From positions 1-46,990 of the forward strand of contig JACPFM010000121.1 in assembly GCA_016182965.1 (NCBI GenBank): a stretch of 46,990 bases of DNA, given 5' to 3'. Origin of the DNA: Deltaproteobacteria bacterium (GTDB taxonomy: Bacteria > Myxococcota_A > Polyangia > Polyangiales > JADJMO01). Below the pieces are notes generated by a model that did no database searches, was not told the origin of the DNA, and saw nothing but the letters and a program-made list of their open reading frames with translations. The position numbers were made by a program, and so were the translations under genes. Shown here in pieces: positions 15,713-24,921 of the stretch (position 1 is the stretch's first letter; each line of letters opens with the position of its first letter).

Positions 15713-17082
15713 GTCCGCTCCTTTCGCGCGCGCCACGTCGCCTCGTCGATGCGCAGGAGGTCCTCGCGCGGGAGCGCCTCGAGCAGGCGCCAGCCGATCT
15801 CGATCGTCTCGCGGAGCCGGCGCGGCGTGCGCCCCTGGCCGACCAGCTCGCGCTCGAAGCGCTCGGCGAAGTCACGCGCGCGTTTGTCGGCCGCCGACAG
15901 ACCGGCTTCGCCGACGATCGCGGCCACGAGCTTGGTCTCCTGGCCGCGCGCGTACAGCGCGTACAGCTGATCGGCCCACTTGCGGTGCTCGCGGACCGTG
16001 CGGCCCTCGCCGATGCCCGAGTTCATCAGGCGCGACAGCGACGGCAGCACGTCGATCGGCGGATCGATCCCTCGCTGGTGCAGCTCGCGCGACAGCACGA
16101 CCTGACCCTCGGTGATGTAGCCGGTCAGATCGGGGATCGGGTGGGTGATGTCGTCCTCCGGCATCGTCACGATCGGGATCTCGGTCAACGAGCCCTCGCG
16201 TCCGGCGACGATGCCCGCGCGCTCGTAGAGGCTCGCGAGGTCGGTGTACATGTACCCGGGGTACCCGCGGCGGCCGGGCATCTCGTCGCGGGCGGCGCCG
16301 ATCTCGCGCAGGGTCTCGCAGTAGTGGACCATGTCGGCGATCACCGCGAGCACGTGGATGCCGCGCTCGAACGCGAGGAACTCGGCCGCCGCGAGGGCGA
16401 AGCGTGGCGCGAGGAGCCGCTCGATCGCCGGGTCGCGCGCCTGGTTGAGGAACATGACCGTGCGCTCGGCGCCGCCGCTCTGCTCGAGGCGACGCAGGAA
16501 CTCGCGCGTCTCGCGCTCGGTGATGCCGACGCCGACGAACACGACCGCGAACGGCTCCCCGCGGGGCGTGCGCGCGCGCTCGACGATCTCGGCGGCGATC
16601 TCCAGTCCCGGCAAGCCAGGGCCGGAGAAGACCGGCAGCTTCTGTCCGCGCACCAGCGTCGCGAGGCCGTCGATCGCGGAGATCCCCGTCTCGATGAAGT
16701 CCGCGGGGCGCGCGCGCCGCGTCGGGTTCATCGGCGCGCCCCACACCGGGCGAAGCGCCTCGCCGACCGGCGCGGGCAGACCGTCGAGCGGTCGTCCCAC
16801 GCCGTCGAGCGCGCGGCCGAGCAGCTCGCGGCCCACGACGGCGCGCGCGATGTCGCCGGTGAGGGTGATCTCGGCCTTGGCCGGGGCGAGGCCGAGGGTC
16901 TGATCGAGCACCTGCACGACGGTGATCTCCTCGCCCGCGTCGATGACCTGACCGCGCCGCGCCGGCTGACCGGGCGCGCGGATGACGACCCATTCGCCCG
17001 CGGCGGCGCGGTGCGTGCGTGGCACGTAGAGCAGCGGACCGGTGGCGGCCGAGGCGCCGTGGTAAGCGCGGGCGAGGTTCAT
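15709..17082 (-). CDS. V/A-type ATPase subunit B (non-catalytic)
   Basis: The 457-residue protein starts at ATG 17082 inside the stop of subunit A (ATGA). It has the B-family features GVGRPLDGLP, NPTRRARPADFIETGISAIDGLATLVRGQKLPVFSGPGLPG, where a degenerate loop replaces the Walker A motif, VFVGVGITERE, MVHYCETLREI, GRRGYPGYMYTDLASLYERAG, and ITHPIPDLTGYITEGQVVLSREL. The subunit alternates with A in the hexameric head and helps bind nucleotide at the interface. Length and motifs are standard. Confidence 0.96.
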   Translation of the reverse strand: MNLARAYHGASAATGPLLYVPRTHRAAAGEWVVIRAPGQPARRGQVIDAGEEITVVQVLDQTLGLAPAKAEITLTGDIARAVVGRELLGRALDGVGRPLDGLPAPVGEALRPVWGAPMNPTRRARPADFIETGISAIDGLATLVRGQKLPVFSGPGLPGLEIAAEIVERARTPRGEPFAVVFVGVGITERETREFLRRLEQSGGAERTVMFLNQARDPAIERLLAPRFALAAAEFLAFERGIHVLAVIADMVHYCETLREIGAARDEMPGRRGYPGYMYTDLASLYERAGIVAGREGSLTEIPIVTMPEDDITHPIPDLTGYITEGQVVLSRELHQRGIDPPIDVLPSLSRLMNSGIGEGRTVREHRKWADQLYALYARGQETKLVAAIVGEAGLSAADKRARDFAERFERELVGQGRTPRRLRETIEIGWRLLEALPREDLLRIDEATWRARKERT

Positions 17083-18839
17083 TGGGCGGCCTCCTTCTCC
17101 GGCTCCGCCTCTCGGCCCATGGAGTCGATCAGCGCGTTCGCGTGCAGCGCGAGCTCGTCGAGCGCGTCGTCCGGCGCGCTTCGCATCCGGACCATCGTCT
17201 GTCGCAGCTCGCCGATCGGCAGGCGCGCGAACGCGGTGCCACGCTCGAGCGCCGCGAGCCCCTGGCGGTGGAACGCGATCGCGAGCGCCGCCAGGCGATG
17301 GGTCTTCATCACGGGCGAGCGCGCGTCGTTCGGATCGAACGAGCTCTGCGAGAGGACGATCTCCCGGACGATCCGCGCGGCCTCCAGCACCAGGCGATCG
17401 CTCTCCTGCAACGCCTCCACGCCCACGAGCGCGGTCACCTCGCGCAGCTCGGCGTCCCGGCGCAGCAGGCTCGAGGTCTCGCGGCGGAGCTCCGGCCAGT
17501 CCTCCGCGGTGTTCTCCACGAACCACTGCGCGGTCGCCTCCGCGTGCAGCGAGTGGCTGGTCGCCCAGTCGACGGCGGGGAAGTGTCGCTGTCGCGCGAG
17601 CGCCGGGTCGAGCGCCCACAACGTGCCGGCTACGCGCAGCGCCGCCTGCGTCACCGGCTCGGAGAAGTCGCCGCCTGGCGGCGAGAGCGCGCCGATGAAG
17701 GTCACCGCGCCCTGTCGCTCGGGCGCGCCCCGCACGCGCGCCCGCCCGGCGCGCTCGAACACCTTGCCGATGCGATCGGAGAGCGTCGTGGGGTAGCCCT
17801 CTTCGCCGGGCATCTCGCCGAGCCGGGCGCCGAGCTCGCGGAGCGCCTCGGCCCACCGCGACAGGCTGTCGGCGAGCACCGCCACCCGCTGCCCGAGATC
17901 GCGGTAGTACTCCGCGATCGTCAGGCCCAGCTGCACCGAGGCCTCGCGCGCGGCGACCGGCATGTTCGAGGTGTTCACCACGAGGATGGCGCGCTCGATC
18001 AGCGAACGGCCGGTGCGAGGGTCGAGGAGCGCGGGGAGCTCGGCGAGCACGTCGGCGATCTCGTTGCCGCGCTCGCCACACCCGATGAACACCACCACAT
18101 CGGCGTCGGCCCACTTGGCGAGCGAGTGCTCGATCACCGTCTTGCCGGTGCCGAAGCCGCCGGGCAGCGCGACGCTCCCCCCCTCGGCGACCGGGAAGAG
18201 GAAGTCGAGCACGCGCTGCCCCGTGACGAATGGACGATCGCCGCGCAGCCACTCCGCGACCGGGCGAGGCTCGCGCACCGGCCACCGATGGGCGAGCGTC
18301 AGCGCCTGACCATCGTCGAGCGCGGCGACGACGTCGCGCGCGCCGAAGGAGCCGGAGGACACCTCCGCCACGATGCCCGACACGCGCGGCGGCACGAGGA
18401 TCGGGTGGAGGAACCCCGGCCGCTCCTCCACGAGGCCAACGACGTCGCCGCCGGTCACGCGCGCGCCCGGCTGGACCGTCGCCTCGAACGCGAACCGACG
18501 GTCGGGATCGAGCGTGACCGCCTCGGCGCCCGGCAGGACGAAGTCGCCCTCCTGATCCGCGACGCGCGCGAGCGGTCGACCGACGCCGTCGAGGATCGAA
18601 CCGAGCAAGCCCGGACCGAGCTCGGCCTCGAGCGCCGCGCCCGTCGAGCGCACCGGCTCACCGACCGCGAGCCCGGCGGTCTCCTCGTACACCTGGATGG
18701 TCGCGACCTCGCCCTGCAGTCGGACGATCTCGCCGAGCAGGCCGCGCGCGCCGACGCGCACGAGATCGAACAGCGCGGACTCGCGCATCGGGCGCGCCTC
18801 GACCAGCGAGCCGGTCACCCGGACGACGCGCGCGGTCAT
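17079..18839 (-). CDS. V/A-type ATPase subunit A (catalytic)
   Basis: The 586-residue protein carries the Walker A loop GGFGTGKT (K233), the following catalytic GER (E256), and the A-type insertion region between about residues 115 and 185 that F-type beta subunits lack. Other matches are PFVTGQRVLDFLFPVAEGG, MPVAAREASVQLGLTIAEYYRD, DSLSRWAEALRE and GEEGYPTTLSDRIGKVFERAGR. It hydrolyses or makes ATP in the head of the rotary enzyme. The start ATG overlaps the subunit F stop in ATGA. Confidence 0.97.
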   Translation of the reverse strand: MTARVVRVTGSLVEARPMRESALFDLVRVGARGLLGEIVRLQGEVATIQVYEETAGLAVGEPVRSTGAALEAELGPGLLGSILDGVGRPLARVADQEGDFVLPGAEAVTLDPDRRFAFEATVQPGARVTGGDVVGLVEERPGFLHPILVPPRVSGIVAEVSSGSFGARDVVAALDDGQALTLAHRWPVREPRPVAEWLRGDRPFVTGQRVLDFLFPVAEGGSVALPGGFGTGKTVIEHSLAKWADADVVVFIGCGERGNEIADVLAELPALLDPRTGRSLIERAILVVNTSNMPVAAREASVQLGLTIAEYYRDLGQRVAVLADSLSRWAEALRELGARLGEMPGEEGYPTTLSDRIGKVFERAGRARVRGAPERQGAVTFIGALSPPGGDFSEPVTQAALRVAGTLWALDPALARQRHFPAVDWATSHSLHAEATAQWFVENTAEDWPELRRETSSLLRRDAELREVTALVGVEALQESDRLVLEAARIVREIVLSQSSFDPNDARSPVMKTHRLAALAIAFHRQGLAALERGTAFARLPIGELRQTMVRMRSAPDDALDELALHANALIDSMGREAEPEKEAAQ

Positions 18840-19171
18840 CGCAACCTCACGCGGTAGCCCACCGCGCGTCCGAGGACCTCGGCCACGTACGCCTCGGCGG
18901 CGCCGACCTGCGGCACCCAGGTGGGACCCGGAATGGGGACGACGATCGGGAGCGCGCGCCTGCGCAGCTCCGCTTGCAGCTCGGGCGAGAGCGCGGCGTA
19001 CACGTCCTCGTCGACCAGGACCAGCCCGACGTTCGAGTCCTTGTTGCCGATGATCCCGGCGACCTCCGCCGCGCCCCGCTCCGGCGTGGTCACCGCGGTC
19101 GCCGCGAGGCCGGCGAGCGCGAAGCCGCGCGCGACCTCCGGCCGACAGACGATGGACACCGCGCGGTCCAT
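18836..19171 (-). CDS. V/A-type ATPase subunit F (central stalk)
   Basis: The 111-residue protein has the Rossmann-like F fold: an N-terminal strand (VSIVCRPEVARGFALAGLAA), GIIGNKDSNVGLVLVDEDVYAAL, then LPIVVPIPGPTW. The V-L-(V/I)-x-E-x-x and PIVVxIPG segments are usual in this family. I place the start at ATG 19171, within TGATG shared with the subunit C stop; a GTG three bases upstream is possible. It caps the D shaft and regulates coupling. Confidence 0.88.
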   Translation of the reverse strand: MDRAVSIVCRPEVARGFALAGLAATAVTTPERGAAEVAGIIGNKDSNVGLVLVDEDVYAALSPELQAELRRRALPIVVPIPGPTWVPQVGAAEAYVAEVLGRAVGYRVRLR

Positions 19172-20097
19172 CACACCGTCACCAGCTGGGAGACCAGCGT
19201 CGGGGCCGGCGCGCCGAGAGCGACGCCGGCGATGATCCGCCGGACGTCCGCGGCCTCGGCCCGCAGGCGCAACACGTAGAGGAGCACGGGCGCGGGCCCG
19301 AGCGGATCGAGCCGCGCGGCCCGCGACTGCTCGGCGATGCGCACGCCGAGCGCGGCGTCCTCGAGCGCGGCGGGATCGTCGGCGTGGCGGCGGAGCATCG
19401 GCGCGAGCTCGCTGCCGGCGAAGGTCTTGGCGGCCTTGCGCGCTTCCGCCGCGCGATCGGCGGCGCTCTCGATCGCCGCGAACGCGCGCTGCAGATCGAC
19501 GGTCTGCTGCACGAACCGCCGCAGCTCGGCGCCGCGCGCGATGCCGAGCGCGCGCTCGGCGAAGCGCTCGAAGAGCAGGGCCTCGAGGCGGAAGGCGTTG
19601 GGCGCCTCGAGCCGCGCCTCGTCGGCGAGCGCGTCCGCGTAGGGATGTCGGAAGACGAGGAGCACCGCGACGATCTCGCGGACGCCGTGCAGACGCGCGA
19701 GCTCGGCGAGCGCGCCCTCCGGCAGGCGTCGCGTCGGGATGGTGCTCGACAGGCGAGCGGCCGCCGGCGCGTTGGACAGCGCGCCGCGGAGCAGCGCGCG
19801 CAGGTTCCTGGCCTCCTCCTCCTCGAAGACCACCGCGAGCGCCGACGCCCGACCGGCGGCCCAGCGCTCGAGCACGCGCAGCCTGCTCGCCATCGTGCGA
19901 CGCACGGCGCGATCGAGCGCGCGTGCATCGGAGACGAACGACGAGCCGTCGGTCACGCGCTCGTAGCCGGAGCGCTCGAGAGCGGCGGCGAGCGCGCGGA
20001 GATCCGGTGAGCGGGCGAGCGCCTCGAGCCGCGCCCGTCCGAGCAGGCGCCCCGCGAGGCCCCGCGCGCGCGCGTCGAGATCCGCCCAGACGATCAT
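19171..20097 (-). CDS. V/A-type ATPase subunit C (V0 d-like)
   Basis: This mostly helical 308-residue protein matches the V-type C/AC39 family: ARARGLAGRLLGRARLEALARSPD at the start, an AVRRTMASRLRVLERW helix, NLRALLRGAL, and the C-terminal PVLLYVLRLRAEAADVRRIIAGVALG, which is the most conserved segment. It is the socket that couples the central shaft to the c-ring. The ATG at 20097 lies in TGATG with the subunit E stop; the GTG at 20100 is an alternative start. Confidence 0.88.
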   Translation of the reverse strand: MIVWADLDARARGLAGRLLGRARLEALARSPDLRALAAALERSGYERVTDGSSFVSDARALDRAVRRTMASRLRVLERWAAGRASALAVVFEEEEARNLRALLRGALSNAPAAARLSSTIPTRRLPEGALAELARLHGVREIVAVLLVFRHPYADALADEARLEAPNAFRLEALLFERFAERALGIARGAELRRFVQQTVDLQRAFAAIESAADRAAEARKAAKTFAGSELAPMLRRHADDPAALEDAALGVRIAEQSRAARLDPLGPAPVLLYVLRLRAEAADVRRIIAGVALGAPAPTLVSQLVTV

Positions 20098-20732
20098 CAC
20101 GGCGCCTCCCTCTCGGCAGCCTCCCCGGCCTCCTCGGTGCTCTCCGCCCCGACGCGATGGAGGCGCTCGAGGCGCGCGGCGATCGCGATGGCGAGCTCGT
20201 CGTGCATGCGCGCCAGCCGGCCGGCGAGCGTCTGGTCGATGCGCACGGCGCGATCGGAGCTCACGATCTCGACGCCCACCGGCACTGCGGGATCGGTCTC
20301 GACCGCGGCGCGGGCGCCGACGATGGCGCGCGCGCGATCGGCGAGGGCAGGGGCGCAGCGGACGATCGCCCTGGTCTCACCGAGCACCGCGAGGCCCTCT
20401 TCGATGTCGCGGCGCAGTACGTCGCTCAGGTCGCGCCGGTCGACCAGCTCGTCGAGCGCCGCGTGCGCCGCCGCGAGCACGCGATCGAGCACCCGCTGCC
20501 GGGCGGCGAGCACCGTTCGGCGCGCGTCGCGGCGGGACGTGGCGAGCGCCGCGTCGGCCGCGCCACGCAGCGCGAGCTCCCGCTGCGAGAGCTGCTCCTC
20601 GCGACGCCGCGCGACGCGCGCGGCGCTCTCGGCGGCGATGCGCGCGGCCTCGGCGCGCGCCGCGTCGAGCTCGCCGCGCTCCTCCGCGTCGGCGTCGCGC
20701 TCGAGGGCCGAGAGCAGCTCGTCGAGAGCCAT
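20097..20732 (-). CDS. V/A-type ATPase subunit E (peripheral stalk)
   Basis: The protein is 211 residues long. About 110 N-terminal residues form an Ala/Arg/Glu helix (coiled coil) and the rest a small alpha/beta head with VGVEIVSSDRAVRIDQTLAGRL, which matches the (V)xxxDGRxxx(D)NTxxxRL pattern of E subunits. With G/H it makes the stator stalk that holds the A3B3 head. It starts 2 bases after the subunit K stop, so translation is probably coupled. Confidence 0.88.
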   Translation of the reverse strand: MALDELLSALERDADAEERGELDAARAEAARIAAESAARVARRREEQLSQRELALRGAADAALATSRRDARRTVLAARQRVLDRVLAAAHAALDELVDRRDLSDVLRRDIEEGLAVLGETRAIVRCAPALADRARAIVGARAAVETDPAVPVGVEIVSSDRAVRIDQTLAGRLARMHDELAIAIAARLERLHRVGAESTEEAGEAAEREAP

Positions 20733-20734
20733 CG

Positions 20735-20953
20735 TCAGCCTCGCTGGAGGATCATGAAGGCGATGACGAACCCGAGGATGAGAATCGTCTCGGGGATCGC
20801 GAGCATGATCAGGGAGGTGCCGGTCAGCTCGGGCTTCTCCGCGAGCGACGCCGCGGCGGCCGGGCCGATCCGTGACTGCGCCCAGGCCGTGGCGATCGCC
20901 GCCGCCCCGATCGCGAGCGCTGCGCTCAGTACAGTGACAGCCGACTGCTGCAT
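20735..20953 (-). CDS. V/A-type ATPase subunit K (c-ring proteolipid)
   Basis: This is a 72-residue hairpin of two membrane helices. Helix 2 carries the ion-binding Glu in LAIPETILILGFVIAF. In helix 1 a Gln (AWAQSRIG) lies exactly 29 residues before that Glu. The same Gln-Glu spacing holds for Q110-E139 in the second hairpin of the sodium-pumping Enterococcus hirae NtpK, as I recall that sequence. A Thr follows the Glu, as at NtpK T64. It is a single-hairpin form, unlike the four-helix NtpK. The ring would therefore carry one site per hairpin. Confidence 0.92.
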   Translation of the reverse strand: MQQSAVTVLSAALAIGAAAIATAWAQSRIGPAAAASLAEKPELTGTSLIMLAIPETILILGFVIAFMILQRG

Positions 20954-20966
20954 GGGGTCCTCCTGA

Positions 20967-22850
20967 TCAATGTCCGCTGGACGCGAAATGGCCGAATGGC
21001 CGGAAGCGCCTGCCTCCGGGCTCGAAGAACTTCCCGAAGAGCTCGACGTAGTGAAGACGCAGCGCGTGGATGGTCGGGCTGAAGACGCCGAGGACGAAGT
21101 TCACGAGGTGAAGCAAGATGGCGGCGAGGATCCCGAGGAAGGTCCCGCCCGCGCCCGCGAAGTGGTTCGCGACCAGCGCCACCGTCACGGACGCGGTGCC
21201 GAGCGCCATCAGACGCGCATACGAGAGGACGTTGCCGAGCGTCGACACGAGCTCCACCGGGCCCGCGAGCCCCGAGGTGACGACCAGCGCGGCCGCACCG
21301 ACGGCCAACGCGACGGTGGCGGGCAGCACGACGACGTGCGGGAGGACGCCGGCGAGCCCGAGCAGCGCCCCGGCCGTCAGCAGGACCATCACCGCCGAGA
21401 TGGCCCGCGCGGCTGCGTGCCGGACGTCGCGCGCGCTGATCGCGCCCAGCACCAGGCCGAGCACGACGTGCGCGACGCCGATCGCGACGGTGACCGCGAG
21501 CATCGCGTTCACGTGCGCGCCGCGATCGAGCACCAGCGGTCGCAAGCCGAAGAGCCGGTGGCCGAGGTCGCCGAAGAGCTCGCCGAACGCGAGCCCGAAG
21601 AGGATCGCCGCGACCGCGCACACGCACGCGATGATCGACACCGCGCGTCGCGTGCTCTGCCCCGGCGCGCGCGCGCCGAGGCCGGCGCCGGCGGCGAGCA
21701 GCACCGCGCCGTAGCCGACGTCCCCGAGCATCAGCCCGAAGAACAGCGGGAAGAAGACCGCGATCACCGGGGTCGGATCGATGCTCCCGTACCGCGGCAG
21801 CGGCAGCGGCCGGAGCAGCAGCTCGAACGGCCGGAGCGCGCGCGGGTTCTCGATCGCGACCGGCGCCTCCTCGAGCCAGCCGTCGCGCGGGACCACCTCG
21901 ACGGCGATGGAGCGGTGGACCTTCCGGTGCAGGTGGTCCTCGAGCCTCGCGCGCGCCCGGGCCGGGACCCAGCCCTCCATCACGAACGCGTGCTCGGTCG
22001 TCGCCGTGAGCCGCGCCGCCTCGATCGCCGCGAGCCGATCGAGGAGCCCCGCCTGCGCGCGCACGACCTCGCTCCACTCGGCCTCGCAGATCCGCGCACG
22101 CTCGCGCTCGAGGGCGGCGATCTCGGCGGGCAGCTCGTCGAGCCGCGCGAGCATGCGAGGCATCGCGTCGGCGAGGGTCTCGGCGCCGTAACCGGTCGGG
22201 ATCGGCAGCTCGTGCACGTGCGCGTCGGCGAGCGCGCGCTCCACCCTCGGCGCGCGCGACTGCGGGAGCAGCACGAGGACCGCGAGATCGCCGCCGGGCA
22301 GGCGTCTTCCGTGGAGCTCGAACGTGGCGCCGACCGTCGCGGCGAGCGCATCGCGCAGGCGATCGACGCTCGCCGACCGATCGAGCAGCAGTTGATACGC
22401 GGTCACGTCGGGCCAGTCGCGCTGTCGGACGAGGATCGGACCGAACGTGGCGAACAGCGCGCGGTACTTCGACAAGAGCGCGCGCTCGTCCTCGGCCGCG
22501 GCGATCCGCGCGTCGAGGGCGTCGAGCGTGCGCCGCACGCGGCGACCGAGCCTCGCGAGACCGGCGATGTCCGCCGGCCGCCCGATCGGCGTCGGGTTGG
22601 TCGTGCCGGAGGGGACGCGGCCGCTCGACGGCGCCTCTGGCCCGAGCGCCCGCAGCGCCGCCTCGATCTCGTCGAGCGCCCGCCGGAGCAGCTTCGCCTC
22701 CCGCTCCTCCTTGTCGTCGAGATCACGTCGCTCGAGTCGCGCGTCGGGCGCCGCGAGCTGCACGGCCTCGAAATCCTGCAGCGCGCGCACGACCGTCGTC
22801 CGGTCGGCGGCGCGGCCGAGGATGCGCACGCGGCACATCTCGACGATCAT
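20967..22850 (-). CDS. V/A-type ATPase subunit I (a-like stator)
   Basis: The 627-residue protein has a soluble N-terminal half with coiled coils (MIVEMCRVRILGR start, AALERERARICEAEW region) and a C-terminal membrane half with about seven or eight helices starting FFPLFFGLMLGDVGYG, the family hallmark. The two ion-channel arginines are visible in LGNVLSYARLMALG and SPTIHALRLHYVELFGKFF. It forms the half-channels for the ion driving c-ring rotation. The ATG at 22850 overlaps the upstream stalk gene stop in ATGA, and the stop is 13 bases before subunit K. Confidence 0.94.
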   Translation of the reverse strand: MIVEMCRVRILGRAADRTTVVRALQDFEAVQLAAPDARLERRDLDDKEEREAKLLRRALDEIEAALRALGPEAPSSGRVPSGTTNPTPIGRPADIAGLARLGRRVRRTLDALDARIAAAEDERALLSKYRALFATFGPILVRQRDWPDVTAYQLLLDRSASVDRLRDALAATVGATFELHGRRLPGGDLAVLVLLPQSRAPRVERALADAHVHELPIPTGYGAETLADAMPRMLARLDELPAEIAALERERARICEAEWSEVVRAQAGLLDRLAAIEAARLTATTEHAFVMEGWVPARARARLEDHLHRKVHRSIAVEVVPRDGWLEEAPVAIENPRALRPFELLLRPLPLPRYGSIDPTPVIAVFFPLFFGLMLGDVGYGAVLLAAGAGLGARAPGQSTRRAVSIIACVCAVAAILFGLAFGELFGDLGHRLFGLRPLVLDRGAHVNAMLAVTVAIGVAHVVLGLVLGAISARDVRHAAARAISAVMVLLTAGALLGLAGVLPHVVVLPATVALAVGAAALVVTSGLAGPVELVSTLGNVLSYARLMALGTASVTVALVANHFAGAGGTFLGILAAILLHLVNFVLGVFSPTIHALRLHYVELFGKFFEPGGRRFRPFGHFASSGH

Positions 22851-23191
22851 GGCGGCACCTCGCCGCGGAGCGCCCACTCGACCACCAGCCGCGCGAGCTC
22901 GTCCTCGGGCGCGTCGCGGAGCCGCTCCTCCGTGGCGCGCGCGCGCTCGGCGAGCTTCCCCTCCTCGGCGCGCCGCCACTGGTCGACCGTGGCGCTCAGC
23001 CGCTGGAGCTCGTCCTGCAGCGCGTGCTCGGCGTCCCGCTCCGCCCGATCCGCCTCCGCACGCGCCCGCTTCACGATCTCCGCGGCGCGCTGGTGGGTGG
23101 CCTCGCGCCGCGCGCGCAAGCGCTCCTCGGCCGCGACGAGCTCGCCGAGCTCGTCGGTGCCGCGATCGTGCTTCCGCTTCTCGCGAAGCAT
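22847..23191 (-). CDS. V/A-type ATPase subunit G/H (peripheral stalk)
   Basis: Starting at ATG 23191, behind GGGAGG about ten bases upstream, this 114-residue protein is nearly all charged helix (EELVAAEERLRARREATHQR type heptads, then VKRARAEADRAERDAEHAL). It ends in a short globular tail, LARLVVEWALRG. Position first in the operon and the coiled-coil design identify the partner of subunit E. The frame stays open upstream to 23317, but that part is Arg/Cys-rich and lacks a ribosome binding site. Confidence 0.8.
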   Translation of the reverse strand: MLREKRKHDRGTDELGELVAAEERLRARREATHQRAAEIVKRARAEADRAERDAEHALQDELQRLSATVDQWRRAEEGKLAERARATEERLRDAPEDELARLVVEWALRGEVPP

Positions 23192-23342
23192 GGACGTCGC
23201 CTCCCGGCGAAACGTGTCGCACGGACCGTGCCGAACCGTGGCGCGCCCGAGGAGCTTCGCGCGTGAGCGGTCGAGCACGCACGCGCAGCCGCGGCGGCGC
23301 GCGCGCATGTTCTTCACGCGCCCCTCACGGATGACCGCGCGA

Positions 23343-24746
23343 TCAAGGCTGTCTCAGGACCTTGACCGGCACCGGACTCCCGGTGTCCGAGCCGATCCCG
23401 AGCTGCCCGGCGCCGTTGGCGCCCCAGCAGTAGAGCGCGCCCGTGCTCGCGAACGCGCACGTGTGCCGGAAGCCGGCGTCGATGCCCTCGAGCGTGAGGC
23501 CGCCGGCGACGCGCGCGGGAGCGAACCGATCGATCGTGGTGCCGTCGCCGATCGCGCCGATCTCGTTGTCGCCCCAGCAGTATGCGACACGCTCCGTCGT
23601 GATCGCGCAGGTGTGCCCGATGAACCCGCCGGCGGCGATCTCCGCGAACACGAGCCCGCCGACGACGCGCACGGGCGAGCTCCGATCGAACCCGGTCGGG
23701 AACGACCCGCCGCCGGACGTGCCGTCGCCCAGCGCACCGAACGAGTTCTCGCCCCAGCACCACGCCTCGCCCGCGGCCGTCAGCGCGCAGGTGTGCCTGC
23801 CCAGCCCTGCCGACAGCGAGGCGAACCGGTGCCCGCCGACCACCAGGGCGGGCGTCCGGTGCGAGACGTCGACGTCCGCGCTGCCGATCCCGAGCTGCCC
23901 GCGCTCGTTGTCGCCCCAGCACCACGCCTCGCCGGTGGCGGCAAGCGCGCACGTGTGGCCGACGTTGAAGCCGCCGGCGGAGACCTGCTGGAAGGTGCGG
24001 CCGCCGGCCACGGCGACGGGCAGCGAACGCGCAGTCGAGGTCCCGTCGCCGAGCTGCCCGCGGTTGTTCCGGCCCCAGCACCACGCCGCGCCCGTGCTCG
24101 TCAAGGCGCACGTGTGCATCGCGCCCGCGTCGATGCTCGCGAACTTCAGGCCGGTCGCGACCGCGACGGGCTGGGTGCGGTTCGTCGTGGAACCGTCCCC
24201 GAGCTGGCCGTAGGTGTTGCTGCCCCAGCAGTACGCCGATCCGTCGCCGGTCAGGCCGCAGGTGTGCGCGCCACCGCCCGCGAGCATCGTGAACGTGCGG
24301 CCGCCGCGGACCGCGACGGGCACCATGCTGCACGGGAACGTACCCCCGCTCGCCCTGCAGGTGATCGTGGGGACGGGGATGCCGAGCTGCCCGCTCTCGG
24401 CGCGGCCCCAGCAGAAGGCCTCGCCCGTCGCGGTGAGCGCGCACGTGTGCGCGCCGCCGGTGGCGACGGAGACGAATGCGACACCTGACGTCGCACCGTC
24501 GGGGGCCGGTCCGCCATCCCCGACGCCGCCGTCGAGCGCGGCGCCCCCGTCCTCGACCGTCCCGCCGTCCTGGCCGGGGCCCGCGTCTGTGCTCCCGCTT
24601 CCTTCGCCGGGCTCCTCGTCCGGCACCGGACTGGCGACGGGCTCGTCGATCGGCGCGGGTCGAACGGTCTGGTTGCCGCGATCGGGTCGCTCCGACGAGC
24701 ACGAGGACAGCACCAAGACGACGGCGGTCGTGAGGACTCGGTTCAT
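23343..24746 (-). CDS. RCC1-repeat lipoprotein
   Basis: The 467-residue protein has a lipoprotein signal (MNRVLTTAVVLVLSSCSS) and an Asp/Gly/Pro-rich linker. Seven RCC1-type blades follow, each with H-T-C-(A/G)-(L/I/F) followed by C-W-G and usually G-(Q/A)-(L/I)-G (for example GAHTCALTATGEAFCWG and RHTCAFASTGALYCWG). Seven blades make one beta-propeller, with paired Cys typical of the bacterial secreted form. It would sit on the cell surface and probably binds a partner. It lies downstream of the sigma/anti-sigma pair on the same strand after 175 bases, so it may belong to that regulon. Confidence 0.88.
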   Translation of the reverse strand: MNRVLTTAVVLVLSSCSSERPDRGNQTVRPAPIDEPVASPVPDEEPGEGSGSTDAGPGQDGGTVEDGGAALDGGVGDGGPAPDGATSGVAFVSVATGGAHTCALTATGEAFCWGRAESGQLGIPVPTITCRASGGTFPCSMVPVAVRGGRTFTMLAGGGAHTCGLTGDGSAYCWGSNTYGQLGDGSTTNRTQPVAVATGLKFASIDAGAMHTCALTSTGAAWCWGRNNRGQLGDGTSTARSLPVAVAGGRTFQQVSAGGFNVGHTCALAATGEAWCWGDNERGQLGIGSADVDVSHRTPALVVGGHRFASLSAGLGRHTCALTAAGEAWCWGENSFGALGDGTSGGGSFPTGFDRSSPVRVVGGLVFAEIAAGGFIGHTCAITTERVAYCWGDNEIGAIGDGTTIDRFAPARVAGGLTLEGIDAGFRHTCAFASTGALYCWGANGAGQLGIGSDTGSPVPVKVLRQP

Positions 24747-24760
24747 GACGACTCTCCCCC

Positions 24761-24778
24761 CTCCGGCACTTGCCGGAG
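24761..24778 (-). promoter_or_regulatory. Hairpin next to the RCC1 gene ribosome binding site
   Basis: CTCCGGC (24761-24767) pairs with GCCGGAG (24772-24778) around a 4-base loop, 14 bases before the RCC1 gene ATG on the minus strand. The transcript reads on directly into GGGGGAG, the likely ribosome binding site. The hairpin could affect access to that site. Confidence 0.35.
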
Positions 24779-24921
24779 AGGAGCGGAGCGACGAACGTGC
24801 CGGGCGCACCTCCTTGGAGCACGCGCAGCGCGGCTGCGATTGCGTTCCACGACCGCGTATCACCCAGAGACAGCGTGGCGGTCGCGGCGCGGCGATCGAG
24901 ACCGATCTCGCGCGCGCGGCG

